From the NCBI GenBank assembly GCA_902490055.1, contig CABUCP010000154.1:1-7320 (forward strand): a stretch of 7,320 nt of DNA, written 5' to 3'. This DNA comes from an uncultured Klebsiella sp. GTDB taxonomy: Bacteria > Pseudomonadota > Gammaproteobacteria > Enterobacterales > Enterobacteriaceae. Below the pieces are notes generated by a model. The model was given only the letters and a program-made list of their open reading frames with translations. It did no database searches and was not told the origin of the DNA. A program made the translations under genes and the position numbers. Below, one piece after another: positions 1-6,686 of the stretch. The stretch's first letter is position 1, and every line of letters starts with the position of its first letter.

Positions 1-279
1 AATGGTGCCATGGAACAGTTTATCGCCCAGATTGACGATCAGGCTGACGTCGGTACCGGTCGGTTCGGTCCAGGAAATTTTATAAATGCTTTCGCCTACC
101 CGCACAATATACGCCTGCTGGTCTTTCACCCAACGGTTACCCACGATGCCGCTGTGAATACGGTAATCCAGAGTGGTGCCGTTTTTGACGTAAATTTCGT
201 AATTCCAGCCGTTGTCGTAGGTGTAAACCAGGTGTTTGCCGATAAAGCCGCTGAGGTCATGTTTGTCAAAAGTGTTCAT
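1..279 (-). CDS. padC: Phenolic acid decarboxylase, N-terminal part (truncated by window edge)
   Basis: This cytoplasmic enzyme decarboxylates hydroxycinnamic acids (ferulic, p-coumaric, caffeic) to 4-vinylphenols without a cofactor, detoxifying plant phenolics. The minus strand reads 93 codons from the ATG at 279-277, starting [20 protein letters not shown], then runs off the left edge. The family is usually about 160-170 residues, so a little over half is present. Visible family hallmarks are the Y19-x-Y21-x-N23-G-W25-x-Y27 stretch, with N23, W25 and Y27 matching residues reported to line the substrate pocket of enterobacterial ferulate decarboxylase, and the conserved [20 protein letters not shown] stretch at about 50-69. 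The catalytic Glu near residue 134 lies outside the window. A strong ribosome site, GAGGAG, sits 8 bases before the ATG. The gene is divergent from a LysR-type regulator, the usual sign of local control. Identification is from remembered family sequences and is confident. Confidence 0.95.
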   Translation of the reverse strand, partial: MNTFDKHDLSGFIGKHLVYTYDNGWNYEIYVKNGTTLDYRIHSGIVGNRWVKDQQAYIVRVGESIYKISWTEPTGTDVSLIVNLGDKLFHGTI

Positions 280-287
280 TAGGTATT

Positions 288-293
288 CTCCTC
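288..293 (-). promoter_or_regulatory. Ribosome binding site of padC
   Basis: On the minus strand this reads GAGGAG, 8 bases before the ATG at 279. It is a near-ideal Shine-Dalgarno sequence and fixes the padC start. No other in-frame ATG fits the family N-terminus. Confidence 0.8.
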
Positions 294-308
294 TATTTCG
301 TTGAGGTA

Positions 309-337
309 AGAATACGGCTTTAAAAATTGGATGAATA
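309..337 (-). promoter_or_regulatory. Candidate padC promoter
   Basis: On the minus strand a -10-like TATTCT (314-309) is preceded, after a 17-base spacer, by a poor -35-like TATTCA (337-332). The predicted start near 302 would give a leader of about 23 bases that contains the strong ribosome site. The weak -35 overlaps one arm of the inverted repeat at 321-371, as expected for a promoter that depends on a LysR-type activator. This is inference from sequence only. Confidence 0.4.
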
Positions 338-347
338 ACGCTATGTT
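319..347 (+). promoter_or_regulatory. Candidate promoter of the LysR-type gene
   Basis: TTTAAA (319-324) and TATGTT (342-347), 17 bases apart, make a modest sigma-70-type promoter with a predicted start near 354, about 26 bases before the ATG at 380. It overlaps the padC promoter and lies inside the repeat array. Occupancy by the regulator would therefore affect both directions, the usual autoregulation of divergent LysR genes. The match is moderate and unconfirmed. Confidence 0.35.
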
Positions 348-371
348 TGGATGAAATTAATCCAATTTTTA
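321..371. promoter_or_regulatory. Probable LysR-type operator: 12-bp inverted repeat plus direct repeats
   Basis: A perfect 12-bp inverted repeat is formed by TAAAAATTGGAT (321-332) and ATCCAATTTTTA (360-371), with a 27-base centre. A second, inner dyad TTGGAT-N7-ATCCAA (347-352 and 360-365) shares the right arm. The TTGGATGAA box at 327 recurs at 347 and, as TTAGATGAA, at 369, so copies are 20 and 22 bases apart, about two helical turns, on one face of the DNA. LysR-type tetramers bind paired dyads across 50-60 bp in divergent intergenic regions, and the size and placement here fit that. The exact motif recognised is not known from the sequence. Confidence 0.6.
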
Positions 372-379
372 GATGAATA

Positions 380-1240
380 ATGCACAAGACCACGCTGGAA
401 CAATGGGCGCTGCTGGAGAAAGTGATTGAGCTGGGAAGCTTTGCCAAAGCCGCGGAAGAAACCAACCGCAGCCAGTCTTCGGTGAGCTATAACCTCGCAC
501 TGCTGCAGGAGCGTTTAGGAGTGGCTCTCCTCGCGCCAGTCGGGCGCCGGGCGGTGCTGACGCCTGCCGGCGAGCTGCTGCTCAATCAGGTTAAACCGCT
601 GCTGAAGGCCTTTTCGTGGGTCGAGACCCACGCCGCGACGCTGCGCAACGGCGCGCGCACCCGACTGGATCTGGTGGTCGACAGTATTTTCCCTCGCCAG
701 CGGCTGTTCGCCATCCTGCGCCAGTTCCAGCAGCGCTACCCGCAAACTCAAGTCCGGTTGACCGAGGTCCTGGAAAATATTGATGAAGAAAGCGCCGCGC
801 GCAGCGAAGCCGATGTGATGGTCTTAACCCGCCGCCAGGATATTACCGGGCGCGGCGAGTGGCTGATGAATATTGATTTTATCGCCGTCGCTCATCGCGA
901 CCACCCGCTCTCCCTGCTGGAGGGAGCGCTGGATGACAACGTACTGGCGCGCTGGCCGCTGATTCGGATCGCCGAGCGCAGCGGCGACGCCTCTTCCACG
1001 CGCGATGCCTGGACCTTCTCCACGATTGATGCCGCAATCGATGCGGTACTGTATCAGGTGGGATTCGGCTGGCTGCCGGAGGAACGCATTGCCGCGCAGC
1101 TGGCGCAGGGGGGGCTAAAAGCGCTGCCGTTGAGCCACGGCGCACGGCGCGCGACGCCGCTGCATTTGATTGTCAAACGCGATCTGGCGCCGATTGATGA
1201 GCAGGTCGCCACCCTGCTGGATTTATTCAGACAACCGTAG
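380..1240 (+). CDS. LysR-type transcriptional regulator, divergent from padC
   Basis: This is a 286-residue LysR-family DNA-binding regulator, slightly shorter than the usual 300 or so. The N-terminal winged helix-turn-helix spans about residues 5-65, with the recognition region [20 protein letters not shown] (21-40) and the wing around [11 protein letters not shown] (55-65). A linker helix follows to about 90, and the rest is the periplasmic-binding-like effector domain. The ATG at 380 is preceded in frame by a TGA at 374-376, so no longer start is possible. There is no good Shine-Dalgarno sequence, suggesting low expression. Its divergent position over a shared repeat array makes control of padC its likely job, presumably in response to a phenolic acid; this is inference. 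It lies 131 bases upstream of nikA in the same direction, but nothing ties it to nickel. No specific gene name is justified. Confidence 0.9.
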   Translation: MHKTTLEQWALLEKVIELGSFAKAAEETNRSQSSVSYNLALLQERLGVALLAPVGRRAVLTPAGELLLNQVKPLLKAFSWVETHAATLRNGARTRLDLVVDSIFPRQRLFAILRQFQQRYPQTQVRLTEVLENIDEESAARSEADVMVLTRRQDITGRGEWLMNIDFIAVAHRDHPLSLLEGALDDNVLARWPLIRIAERSGDASSTRDAWTFSTIDAAIDAVLYQVGFGWLPEERIAAQLAQGGLKALPLSHGARRATPLHLIVKRDLAPIDEQVATLLDLFRQP

Positions 1241-1251
1241 TCATCGGGCGG

Positions 1252-1286
1252 AAATCAAACGGTACATATGATTTTGTTATGATTTT
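1252..1286 (+). repeat. AT-rich repeats between the LysR gene and nikA
   Basis: The nonamer TATGATTTT occurs at 1267-1275 and 1278-1286, an offset of 11 bases or one helical turn. The left copy also pairs with AAATCA at 1252-1257, giving a weak AAATCA-N11-TGATTT dyad. It is too AT-rich and short for a convincing terminator. It lies upstream of the candidate FNR box, where a second regulator of nik could bind. No known site is recognised. Confidence 0.35.
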
Positions 1287-1297
1287 CTCCCTTCACA

Positions 1298-1311
1298 TTG
1301 ATCCAGGTTAC
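1298..1311 (+). promoter_or_regulatory. Candidate FNR box of the nik promoter
   Basis: The sequence TTGATCCAGGTTAC has a perfect left half (TTGAT) of the FNR consensus TTGAT-N4-ATCAA but a poor right half (2 of 5). Its centre lies about 40.5-41.5 bases before the predicted transcription start near 1345, exactly the class II activator position, and the -35 region is weak as expected for an activated promoter. FNR is known to activate E. coli nikABCDE anaerobically. The site itself is inferred. Confidence 0.5.
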
Positions 1312-1345
1312 TCCTTAAGTATGACAAATTATTAGAATCGTCATA
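1310..1345 (+). promoter_or_regulatory. Predicted nikA promoter
   Basis: TAGAAT (1333-1338) matches the -10 consensus at 5 of 6 positions. Seventeen bases upstream, ACTCCT (1310-1315) is a very poor -35, so the promoter probably needs an activator. The start is predicted near 1345, leaving a leader of about 27 bases. The -10 sits inside the NikR operator, so bound NikR would block RNA polymerase. Confidence 0.55.
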
Positions 1346-1346
1346 C
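1319..1346. promoter_or_regulatory. NikR operator
   Basis: This is an exact match to the E. coli-type NikR operator GTATGA-N16-TCATAC: GTATGA at 1319-1324 and TCATAC at 1341-1346. Nickel-loaded NikR tetramer binds the two half-sites with its two ribbon-helix-helix dimers. The operator covers the -10 element and predicted start of the nik promoter, and nikR is encoded at the end of the same operon, giving a simple nickel-dependent feedback loop. Confidence 0.95.
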
Positions 1347-1371
1347 TTTTCTCTCCTTCTGGAATCAAACC

Positions 1372-2940
1372 TTGTCTATTTTCCGCACCACCTTGCTGGC
1401 GTTCTGCGCCTGCATTCCTCTGCTCGCGCCCGCCGCCATGCATGACATTACCATCGCCTGGCCGGTTAACGTCGGTCCACTGAATCCGCATCTGTATACG
1501 CCAAACCAAATGTTCGCCCAAAGTATGGTGTACGAACCGTTGGTCAAATATCAGGCTGATGGCCGGGTTAAGCCCTGGCTGGCGACCCGATGGATCCACT
1601 CGGATGATGGAAAAATCTGGCGTTTCACCCTGCGCGATAATGTTTATTTCTCCAACGGTGAACCCTTTAACGCGCAGGCCGCGGTCGCCAATTTCCAGGC
1701 GATACTCGCCAACCGCCAGCGACACGCCTGGCTGGAGTTAACCAATCAGATAACCGACGTCAAAGCCCTTAGCGATAACCAACTGCAAATTACCCTGAAA
1801 AGCGCCTACTATCCGTTCCTGCAGGAGCTTGCCCTTCCCCGCCCGTTTCGTTTTATCGCGCCATCGCAATTTATTCACGGTAGCAGCCAGCAGGGCATCA
1901 AAGCGCCGATCGGCACCGGCCCGTGGATTCTGGCCAGCTCGCAGCTCAACCAACAAGATGTCCTGATTCGCAACCCACGTTACTGGGGTGAGCAGCCGGC
2001 GCTTGAGAAGGTCACCGTGAAAGTGATCCCCGATGCCACCAGCCGGGCGGTCGCTTTTGAGACCGGCGAGGTTGACCTGCTATACGGCGATGAAGGGTTG
2101 CTGCCGCTGGATACCTTCGCCCGTTTCCGTCAGCAGGAGGATTATCACACTCGTCTCTCGGCGCCGACGCAGACCGTGATGCTGGCGCTTAACACGCTAC
2201 AGCCGCCGACCAACGAACTGGCTGTACGCGAGGCGCTTAACTATGCCGTCAATAAACAAGCGCTGGTCGACGGCGTGCTGTACGGCACCCAACAGGTAGC
2301 CGATACGCTATTCGCGCCATCGGTCCCATACGCCCCGCGCGATCTGCCGCCGCGCCGCTACAATCCGGACAAAGCCCGCGCACTGCTGGATAACGCCGGC
2401 TGGCGGCTGACAATCGGCCACGACGTTCGGCAAAAAAACGGTCAGCCGCTGCACCTTGAGCTGGCCTTTATCGGCACCGATGCGCTGGCAAAATCGATGG
2501 CGGAAATTATCCAGGCCAATCTGCGCCAGGTCGGCATCGACGCCGCGCTGGTCGGCGAGGAAGAGAGCAGTATTTATGCCCGCCAGCACGATGGCCGCTT
2601 CACTATGATTTTCAACCACACCTGGGGAGCGCCGTTCGACCCGCACGCTTTTATGAGCTCGATGCGCGTCCCTTCGCACGCCGACTATCAGGCCCAGCGC
2701 GGACTGCCGGATAAAGCGCTTATCGATCAGGAGATCGGCGAAGTGCTGACCACCACCGATGAGGATCGGCGTCGCGAACTGTATCGCGATATTCTCAGCC
2801 GCCTGCACAACGACGCGGTTTATCTGCCGATAAGCTACGTCTCGCTGATGTCCGTCGCCCGCAAAACGCTCGGCGAAGTTCCATTCGCGCCGGTGACTAC
2901 CGACCTACCGTTAGAGCTCATTACGCCGGTGGCGCCATGA
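1372..2940 (+). CDS. nikA: Periplasmic nickel-chelate binding protein NikA
   Basis: NikA is the extracytoplasmic receptor of the Nik ABC importer, of the large dipeptide/nickel (family 5) binding-protein type; it captures nickel bound to small organic chelators and delivers it to NikBC. The 522 residues match the E. coli length (524). An in-frame TAG at 1333-1335 and no ATG before residue 23 force the TTG start at 1372, with a weak TGGA ribosome site 8 bases upstream. The signal peptide is residues 1 to about 22 (Arg5, hydrophobic core, LAPAA), cleaved near A22. By comparison with remembered E. coli NikA (mature number plus 20), chelate-site residues M47, R117, W120, R157, Y402, W418 and H436 are present, while the residue equivalent to Tyr402 of mature E. 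coli NikA is Phe422. The stop overlaps nikB. Confidence 0.96.
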   Translation: MSIFRTTLLAFCACIPLLAPAAMHDITIAWPVNVGPLNPHLYTPNQMFAQSMVYEPLVKYQADGRVKPWLATRWIHSDDGKIWRFTLRDNVYFSNGEPFNAQAAVANFQAILANRQRHAWLELTNQITDVKALSDNQLQITLKSAYYPFLQELALPRPFRFIAPSQFIHGSSQQGIKAPIGTGPWILASSQLNQQDVLIRNPRYWGEQPALEKVTVKVIPDATSRAVAFETGEVDLLYGDEGLLPLDTFARFRQQEDYHTRLSAPTQTVMLALNTLQPPTNELAVREALNYAVNKQALVDGVLYGTQQVADTLFAPSVPYAPRDLPPRRYNPDKARALLDNAGWRLTIGHDVRQKNGQPLHLELAFIGTDALAKSMAEIIQANLRQVGIDAALVGEEESSIYARQHDGRFTMIFNHTWGAPFDPHAFMSSMRVPSHADYQAQRGLPDKALIDQEIGEVLTTTDEDRRRELYRDILSRLHNDAVYLPISYVSLMSVARKTLGEVPFAPVTTDLPLELITPVAP

Positions 2941-3884
2941 TGCTGAAATATATTCTTCGTCGCCTGCTACCGCTACCGCTGATGCTGCTTGCCGCCTCGG
3001 CGATTATCTTCCTGCTCCTGCGTCTGGGCGCCGGCGACCCGGCGCTGGACTACCTGCGCTTGTCGAACCTACCGCCAACCGCAGAGATGATTGCCTCAAC
3101 CCGTGAACTGCTCGGGCTCAACCAGCCGCTGGCGCTGCAGTATCTGCACTGGCTGTGGCGCGCGTTGCACCTCGATTTCGGCGTCTCCTACGCCAGCCAG
3201 CGCCCGGTGCTGGACGACCTGCTGCATTTCCTGCCCGCGACGCTGCAGCTCACCGGCGCGGCGTTGGTGATTATTCTGCTGACCTCGCTACCGTTAGGGA
3301 TTTGGGCCGCGCGGCATCGCGATCGGCTCCCCGATTTCTTCGTCCGACTGGTGGCTTTTCTCGGCGTGTCGATGCCCAACTTCTGGCTGGCGTTTTTGCT
3401 GGTGATGTTGTTTTCAGTCCATCTGCGCTGGCTGCCGGCAATGGGCTACGGCGGCTGGCGGCATCTGCTACTACCGGCCTTTTCCATCGCCCTGATGTCG
3501 CTGGCGATCAACGCCCGCCTGCTGCGCGCCAGCATGCTGGAAGTCTCCGGCCAGCGCCACGTGATCTGGGCGCGCCTGCGCGGACTCAGCGAGCGTCAGG
3601 TTGAACGCCGACACGTGCTGCGTAACGCCACGCTGCCGGTAGTGACGGCGCTGGGCATGCACATCGGCGAGCTTATCGGCGGGACAATGATTATCGAAAA
3701 TATTTTCGCCTGGCCCGGCGTCGGCCGCTACGCGGTTTCCGCCATTTTCAATCGCGACTACCCGGTGATTCAGTGTTTTACCCTGATGATGGTCACGGTG
3801 TTCGTACTGGCCAATCTGGCGGTCGATCTCCTTAACGCCGCGCTGGATCCACGCCTGCGCCGCCACGAGGAGGTCGCCGTATGA
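2940..3884 (+). CDS. nikB: Nickel ABC transporter permease NikB
   Basis: NikB is one of two inner-membrane permease subunits of the nickel importer. From the ATG at 2940 it has 314 residues, the E. coli length, and begins MLKYILRR like E. coli MLRYVLRR. A second ATG directly before it at 2937 would add one Met; the GGTGG ribosome-like sequence at 2928-2932 is 7 bases from 2940 but only 4 from 2937, so 2940 is preferred. Hydrophobic segments lie at about 9-29, 99-123, 134-160, 177-197, 229-256 and 279-300. The cytoplasmic EAA-type loop that contacts an ATPase is about 211-233 ([10 protein letters not shown] to LRNATLP). The start overlaps the nikA stop by one base (TGATG) and the stop overlaps nikC by four, so translation is probably coupled. 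Confidence 0.96.
   Translation: MLKYILRRLLPLPLMLLAASAIIFLLLRLGAGDPALDYLRLSNLPPTAEMIASTRELLGLNQPLALQYLHWLWRALHLDFGVSYASQRPVLDDLLHFLPATLQLTGAALVIILLTSLPLGIWAARHRDRLPDFFVRLVAFLGVSMPNFWLAFLLVMLFSVHLRWLPAMGYGGWRHLLLPAFSIALMSLAINARLLRASMLEVSGQRHVIWARLRGLSERQVERRHVLRNATLPVVTALGMHIGELIGGTMIIENIFAWPGVGRYAVSAIFNRDYPVIQCFTLMMVTVFVLANLAVDLLNAALDPRLRRHEEVAV
3868..3873 (+). promoter_or_regulatory. Strong ribosome binding site of nikC
   Basis: A perfect AGGAGG lies inside the end of nikB, 7 bases before the nikC ATG at 3881. It is the strongest Shine-Dalgarno in the operon and confirms the nikC start. nikB and nikD have much weaker sites. Confidence 0.8.
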
Positions 3885-4714
3885 CGCTGCTCGCGACCTT
3901 CCGTTGGCCAGTAAAGCTGGCGCTATTCACCATTGCGCTACTGGCGGCAATCGCCATCAGCAGCGGCTGGTGGCTGCCCTACGATCCGGCGGCTATCGAC
4001 CTCCCTCAACGGCTGCTATCGCCTGGCGAGGCGCACTGGCTCGGTACCGATCATCTCGGACGGGATATCTTTTCCCGCCTGCTGGCCGCGACCCGCGTTT
4101 CTCTCGGCGCGGTGATGGCTTGCCTGCTGTTGGTTGTGCTGATTGGCCTCGCGGTCGGCGGCAGCGCCGGGCTAATTGGCGGGCGCATCGACCGCTGCCT
4201 GATGCGTATTGCCGAGCTGTTTATGACTTTTCCGACCTCAATACTGTCGTTCTTTATGGTCGGCGTCCTCGGCACCGGGCTTAGCAACGTGATTATCGCC
4301 ATTGCGCTGTCGCACTGGGCCTGGTACGCGAGAATGGTGCGTAATCTGGTGGTCTCGCTGCGCCAACGCGAATTTATCCTCGCCGCCCGGCTGAGCGGCG
4401 CGGGCCACTGGCGGCTGTTCTGCGACCATCTGGCCGGCGCGGTGATCCCTTCGCTACTGGTGCTCGCCTCGCTCGATATCGGTCATATGATGCTGCACGT
4501 CGCCGGCATGTCGTTCCTCGGCCTCGGCGTCAGCGCGCCGACGGCGGAATGGGGGGTGATGATCAACGACGCCCGCCAGTACATCTGGGCGCAACCGCTG
4601 CAGATGCTGTGGCCGGGGCTGGCGCTATTTATTAGCGTGATGGCCTTTAACCTGGTGGGCGACGCGCTGCGCGATCGTCTCGATCCTTATCTGATCGCGG
4701 AGCATAACCACTGA
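3881..4714 (+). CDS. nikC: Nickel ABC transporter permease NikC
   Basis: NikC is the second permease subunit and pairs with NikB to form the nickel path across the inner membrane. At 277 residues it equals E. coli NikC and aligns closely from start to end. Residues 11-32 form the first membrane segment, followed by the conserved [12 protein letters not shown] stretch (55-66) typical of DppC/OppC/NikC permeases. Further hydrophobic segments are at about 76-101, 114-133, 134-154, 188-215 and 241-262. The EAA-type ATPase-contact loop lies at about 167-190 (LAARLSGAG to GAVIP). The ATG overlaps the nikB stop (ATGA), with an AGGAGG ribosome site 7 bases upstream. The stop overlaps the nikD ATG by one base (TGATG). 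Confidence 0.97.
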   Translation: MTLLATFRWPVKLALFTIALLAAIAISSGWWLPYDPAAIDLPQRLLSPGEAHWLGTDHLGRDIFSRLLAATRVSLGAVMACLLLVVLIGLAVGGSAGLIGGRIDRCLMRIAELFMTFPTSILSFFMVGVLGTGLSNVIIAIALSHWAWYARMVRNLVVSLRQREFILAARLSGAGHWRLFCDHLAGAVIPSLLVLASLDIGHMMLHVAGMSFLGLGVSAPTAEWGVMINDARQYIWAQPLQMLWPGLALFISVMAFNLVGDALRDRLDPYLIAEHNH

Positions 4715-5478
4715 TGCCGCAAAAGATCCAATTGGAACAACTTTCGCTCGTCGCCGACCGTCCGCTGGTCAGCGACGTCTCCCTTACCCTGCGCCGCGGC
4801 CAGGTGCTGGCGCTGCTCGGCAGTAGCGGCAGCGGTAAATCGCTAACCTGCGCCGCCACGCTCGGTATTTTACCGCCCGGCGTCAGGCAAACCGCCGGCC
4901 GGGTGCTGCTCGACGGCATTCCAGTGTACGGTGAACAACTGCGCGGCACGACCATTGCCACCATTATGCAAAACCCGCGCAGCGCCTTTAATCCGCTACA
5001 TACCATGGCGGCGCACGCTCGCGAAACCTGCCGGGCTGCAGGTCGCGAGGCCAATGACGCCGCACTGCTGGCGGCAATGGAGGAGGTTGGACTGGAGCAC
5101 CCGGCGACGCTGCTTAAGCGCTACGCCTTCGAAATGAGCGGCGGTATGCTGCAACGAATGATGGTGGCCCTCGCCTTGCTTAGCCGCGCGCCGTTTATCA
5201 TTGCCGACGAGCCGACAACCGATCTCGACGCGGTCGCGCAGGCGCGCATTCTGGATCTGCTGGCGGATATCGTCGCTCACCGCGGACAGGGGCTGCTGCT
5301 GATCACACACGACATGGGCGTCGTGGCCCGCCTGGCGCATGACGTGGCGGTGATGGAAGACGGCCGTCTTGTCGAACGCTGCGACGTCAATACGCTATTT
5401 AGCGCTCCCCGGCATCCGCTTAGCCAGCGTCTGCTGGCCGCGCATCTGGCGCTGTATGGCCTGGAGAAAACACCATGA
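4714..5478 (+). CDS. nikD: Nickel import ATP-binding protein NikD
   Basis: NikD is one of the two cytoplasmic ATPases that power nickel import; it forms a heterodimer with NikE on the inner face of NikBC. At 254 residues it equals E. coli NikD. Catalytic motifs are complete: Walker A GSSGSGKS (36-43), Q-loop Gln86 in [12 protein letters not shown], signature SGGML (142-146, a variant of SGGQ shared with E. coli NikD), Walker B FIIADEP (161-167) with Glu166, D-loop around 170-172 and switch His198. The start is fixed by overlap with the nikC stop and by the MPQ(K/Q)I N-terminus; a GGAG at 4699-4702 lies 11 bases upstream, a little far, so translational coupling is likely. The stop overlaps nikE by four bases. 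Confidence 0.97.
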   Translation: MPQKIQLEQLSLVADRPLVSDVSLTLRRGQVLALLGSSGSGKSLTCAATLGILPPGVRQTAGRVLLDGIPVYGEQLRGTTIATIMQNPRSAFNPLHTMAAHARETCRAAGREANDAALLAAMEEVGLEHPATLLKRYAFEMSGGMLQRMMVALALLSRAPFIIADEPTTDLDAVAQARILDLLADIVAHRGQGLLLITHDMGVVARLAHDVAVMEDGRLVERCDVNTLFSAPRHPLSQRLLAAHLALYGLEKTP

Positions 5479-6266
5479 ATTTACTCAGCGTTAACGCAGT
5501 GAGCCACGATTATCCCCATCGTGGCGCGGTATTGCGCGATATTCAGCTCAACATCGCCATCGGCGAGACGGTAGCGCTACTCGGACGCAGCGGCTGCGGC
5601 AAAAGCACCCTGGCGCGGATGCTGGTCGGCCTGGAAACGCCGCAGCGTGGCGACATCGCCTGGCGCGGCGCGGCATTGAAGTCTCTGAAGGGAGAGGCGA
5701 TCGGCGCCTTTCGTCGCGATATTCAGCTGGTGTTTCAGGACGCCATTAGCGCGGTGAATCCACGCAAAACGGTCCACGAAATTATCAGCGAGCCGCTGCG
5801 CCATCTGTTTAGCTTTTCACGCGCCGAGCGCCTCCAGCGGGTAGAAGAGATGTTACAGGCGGTTGACCTCGCTCCGGCGCTGCTCGGCAAGCGTCCGGCG
5901 CAGCTCAGCGGCGGACAGCTGCAGCGCGTATGCCTGGCGCGAGCGCTGGTGGTCCGCCCGCAGTTATTGATTCTCGACGAAGCGGTATCAAACCTCGATT
6001 TAATGCTGCAGGCGGAAATTATCGCACTGCTGAAACGCCTGCAGGCGCAGTTCGCCACCGCCTGTCTGTTCATTACTCACGATCTGCGGCTGGTCGAACG
6101 CTTTTGCCAGCGGGTACTGGTGATGGACAATGGACGGATCGTCGAAACCGCAGAGGTCAGCCTGCCGCTGCGCCTGCGCTCCACGGCTGGACAGGCGCTA
6201 CAGCAAGCGGTTCTCCCGCCCTTTCCCCACACTCTACTGAACGAGGCCATGCCATGCAGCGCGTAA
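5475..6266 (+). CDS. nikE: Nickel import ATP-binding protein NikE
   Basis: NikE is the partner ATPase of NikD. Motifs are Walker A GRSGCGKS (37-44), Q-loop Gln88 in [14 protein letters not shown], canonical signature LSGGQ (144-148), Walker B LLILDE (164-169) with Glu169, and switch His202. It has 263 residues against 268 recalled for E. coli. The N-terminal loop between the first two strands (residues 13-18, YPHRGA) lacks about eight residues, including His, found in E. coli NikE, and the C-terminus also differs. The ATG overlaps the nikD stop (ATGA) with GGAG at 5463-5466, 8 bases upstream. The end runs 13 bases into nikR, so the regulator is encoded on the same message. Confidence 0.97.
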   Translation: MNLLSVNAVSHDYPHRGAVLRDIQLNIAIGETVALLGRSGCGKSTLARMLVGLETPQRGDIAWRGAALKSLKGEAIGAFRRDIQLVFQDAISAVNPRKTVHEIISEPLRHLFSFSRAERLQRVEEMLQAVDLAPALLGKRPAQLSGGQLQRVCLARALVVRPQLLILDEAVSNLDLMLQAEIIALLKRLQAQFATACLFITHDLRLVERFCQRVLVMDNGRIVETAEVSLPLRLRSTAGQALQQAVLPPFPHTLLNEAMPCSA

Positions 6267-6655
6267 CCCTGACCCTTGATGATGACCTGCTGGCCGCTGT
6301 TGATGCGCTCAGCGCCCGTCGCGGCTATCACAACCGTTCGGAGGCGGTACGCGATATCCTGCGCGACGCTCTCAATCAGGACCCGCAGCAGCAGGCGTCG
6401 CAGCGCGGCTATGCGGTACTGTCATACGTGTATGAACATGAGAAACGCGAACTGGCGAGCCGGCTGGTCGCCTCTTCACATCAGCATCACGACCTCTCCG
6501 TCGCCACGTTACATGTCCACATTAATCATGATGACTGTCTGGAGATCGCGGTGCTGAAAGGCAGCATGGACGAAGTACAGCATTTTGCCGATGAGGTGAT
6601 TGCCCAGCGCGGCGTGCGGCATGGGCATTTGCGGTGTTTAGCGGATAAGAATTAA
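6254..6655 (+). CDS. nikR: Nickel-responsive transcriptional repressor NikR
   Basis: NikR is the nickel-sensing repressor of the nik operon. It has 133 residues, as in E. coli. The N-terminal ribbon-helix-helix (1 to about 45) keeps the DNA-contacting strand residues R3, T5 and T7, plus E30 and D34 at the second metal site. The C-terminal ACT-like sensor domain keeps all high-affinity square-planar nickel ligands: H76 (from the partner subunit), H87, H89 and C95. The ATG at 6254, preceded by GAGG at 6243-6246, lies in the final codons of nikE, so the genes overlap by 13 bases. The reading frame is open further upstream, but that part is out of phase with nikE and not conserved. Its exact operator lies at 1319-1346, so feedback within the operon is expected. 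No separate nikR promoter could be identified. Confidence 0.98.
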   Translation: MQRVTLTLDDDLLAAVDALSARRGYHNRSEAVRDILRDALNQDPQQQASQRGYAVLSYVYEHEKRELASRLVASSHQHHDLSVATLHVHINHDDCLEIAVLKGSMDEVQHFADEVIAQRGVRHGHLRCLADKN

Positions 6656-6686
6656 AACGATGGCAATCTAATGCAGACTGTTTTAA
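6652..6686. repeat. Short inverted repeat at the convergent nikR/hicB end
   Basis: TTAAAAC (6652-6658) and GTTTTAA (6680-6686) face each other across 21 bases, and each arm contains a stop codon (nikR TAA 6653-6655; hicB TAA on the minus strand). The stem is AT-rich and the loop long, so it is not a convincing intrinsic terminator. It is the only candidate in the 27-base gap between the two convergent genes. Confidence 0.3.

Noticed and set aside
10..282. Open frame on the plus strand at the left edge (90 codons)
   Set aside because: It is the antisense of padC; the minus strand matches a known family with a good ribosome site.
1405..1416. Cysteines in the NikA signal peptide (LAFCAC) as a possible lipobox
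   Set aside because: The residue before the first Cys is Phe and the residues before the second do not fit the [LVI][AST][GAS]C pattern; NikA of enterobacteria is a soluble periplasmic protein.
1438..1440. ATG at 1438 as an alternative nikA start
   Set aside because: It would remove the signal peptide and start the protein at the mature N-terminus, which does not fit a periplasmic receptor.
2308..2808. Long antisense open frame inside nikA (166 codons)
   Set aside because: It lies entirely opposite a conserved gene, lacks family features, and is expected in GC-rich DNA.
5930..6253. Upstream extension of the nikR frame that would add 108 residues
   Set aside because: It runs out of phase through nikE; NikR homologues begin MQRVT at 6254, where there is a ribosome site.
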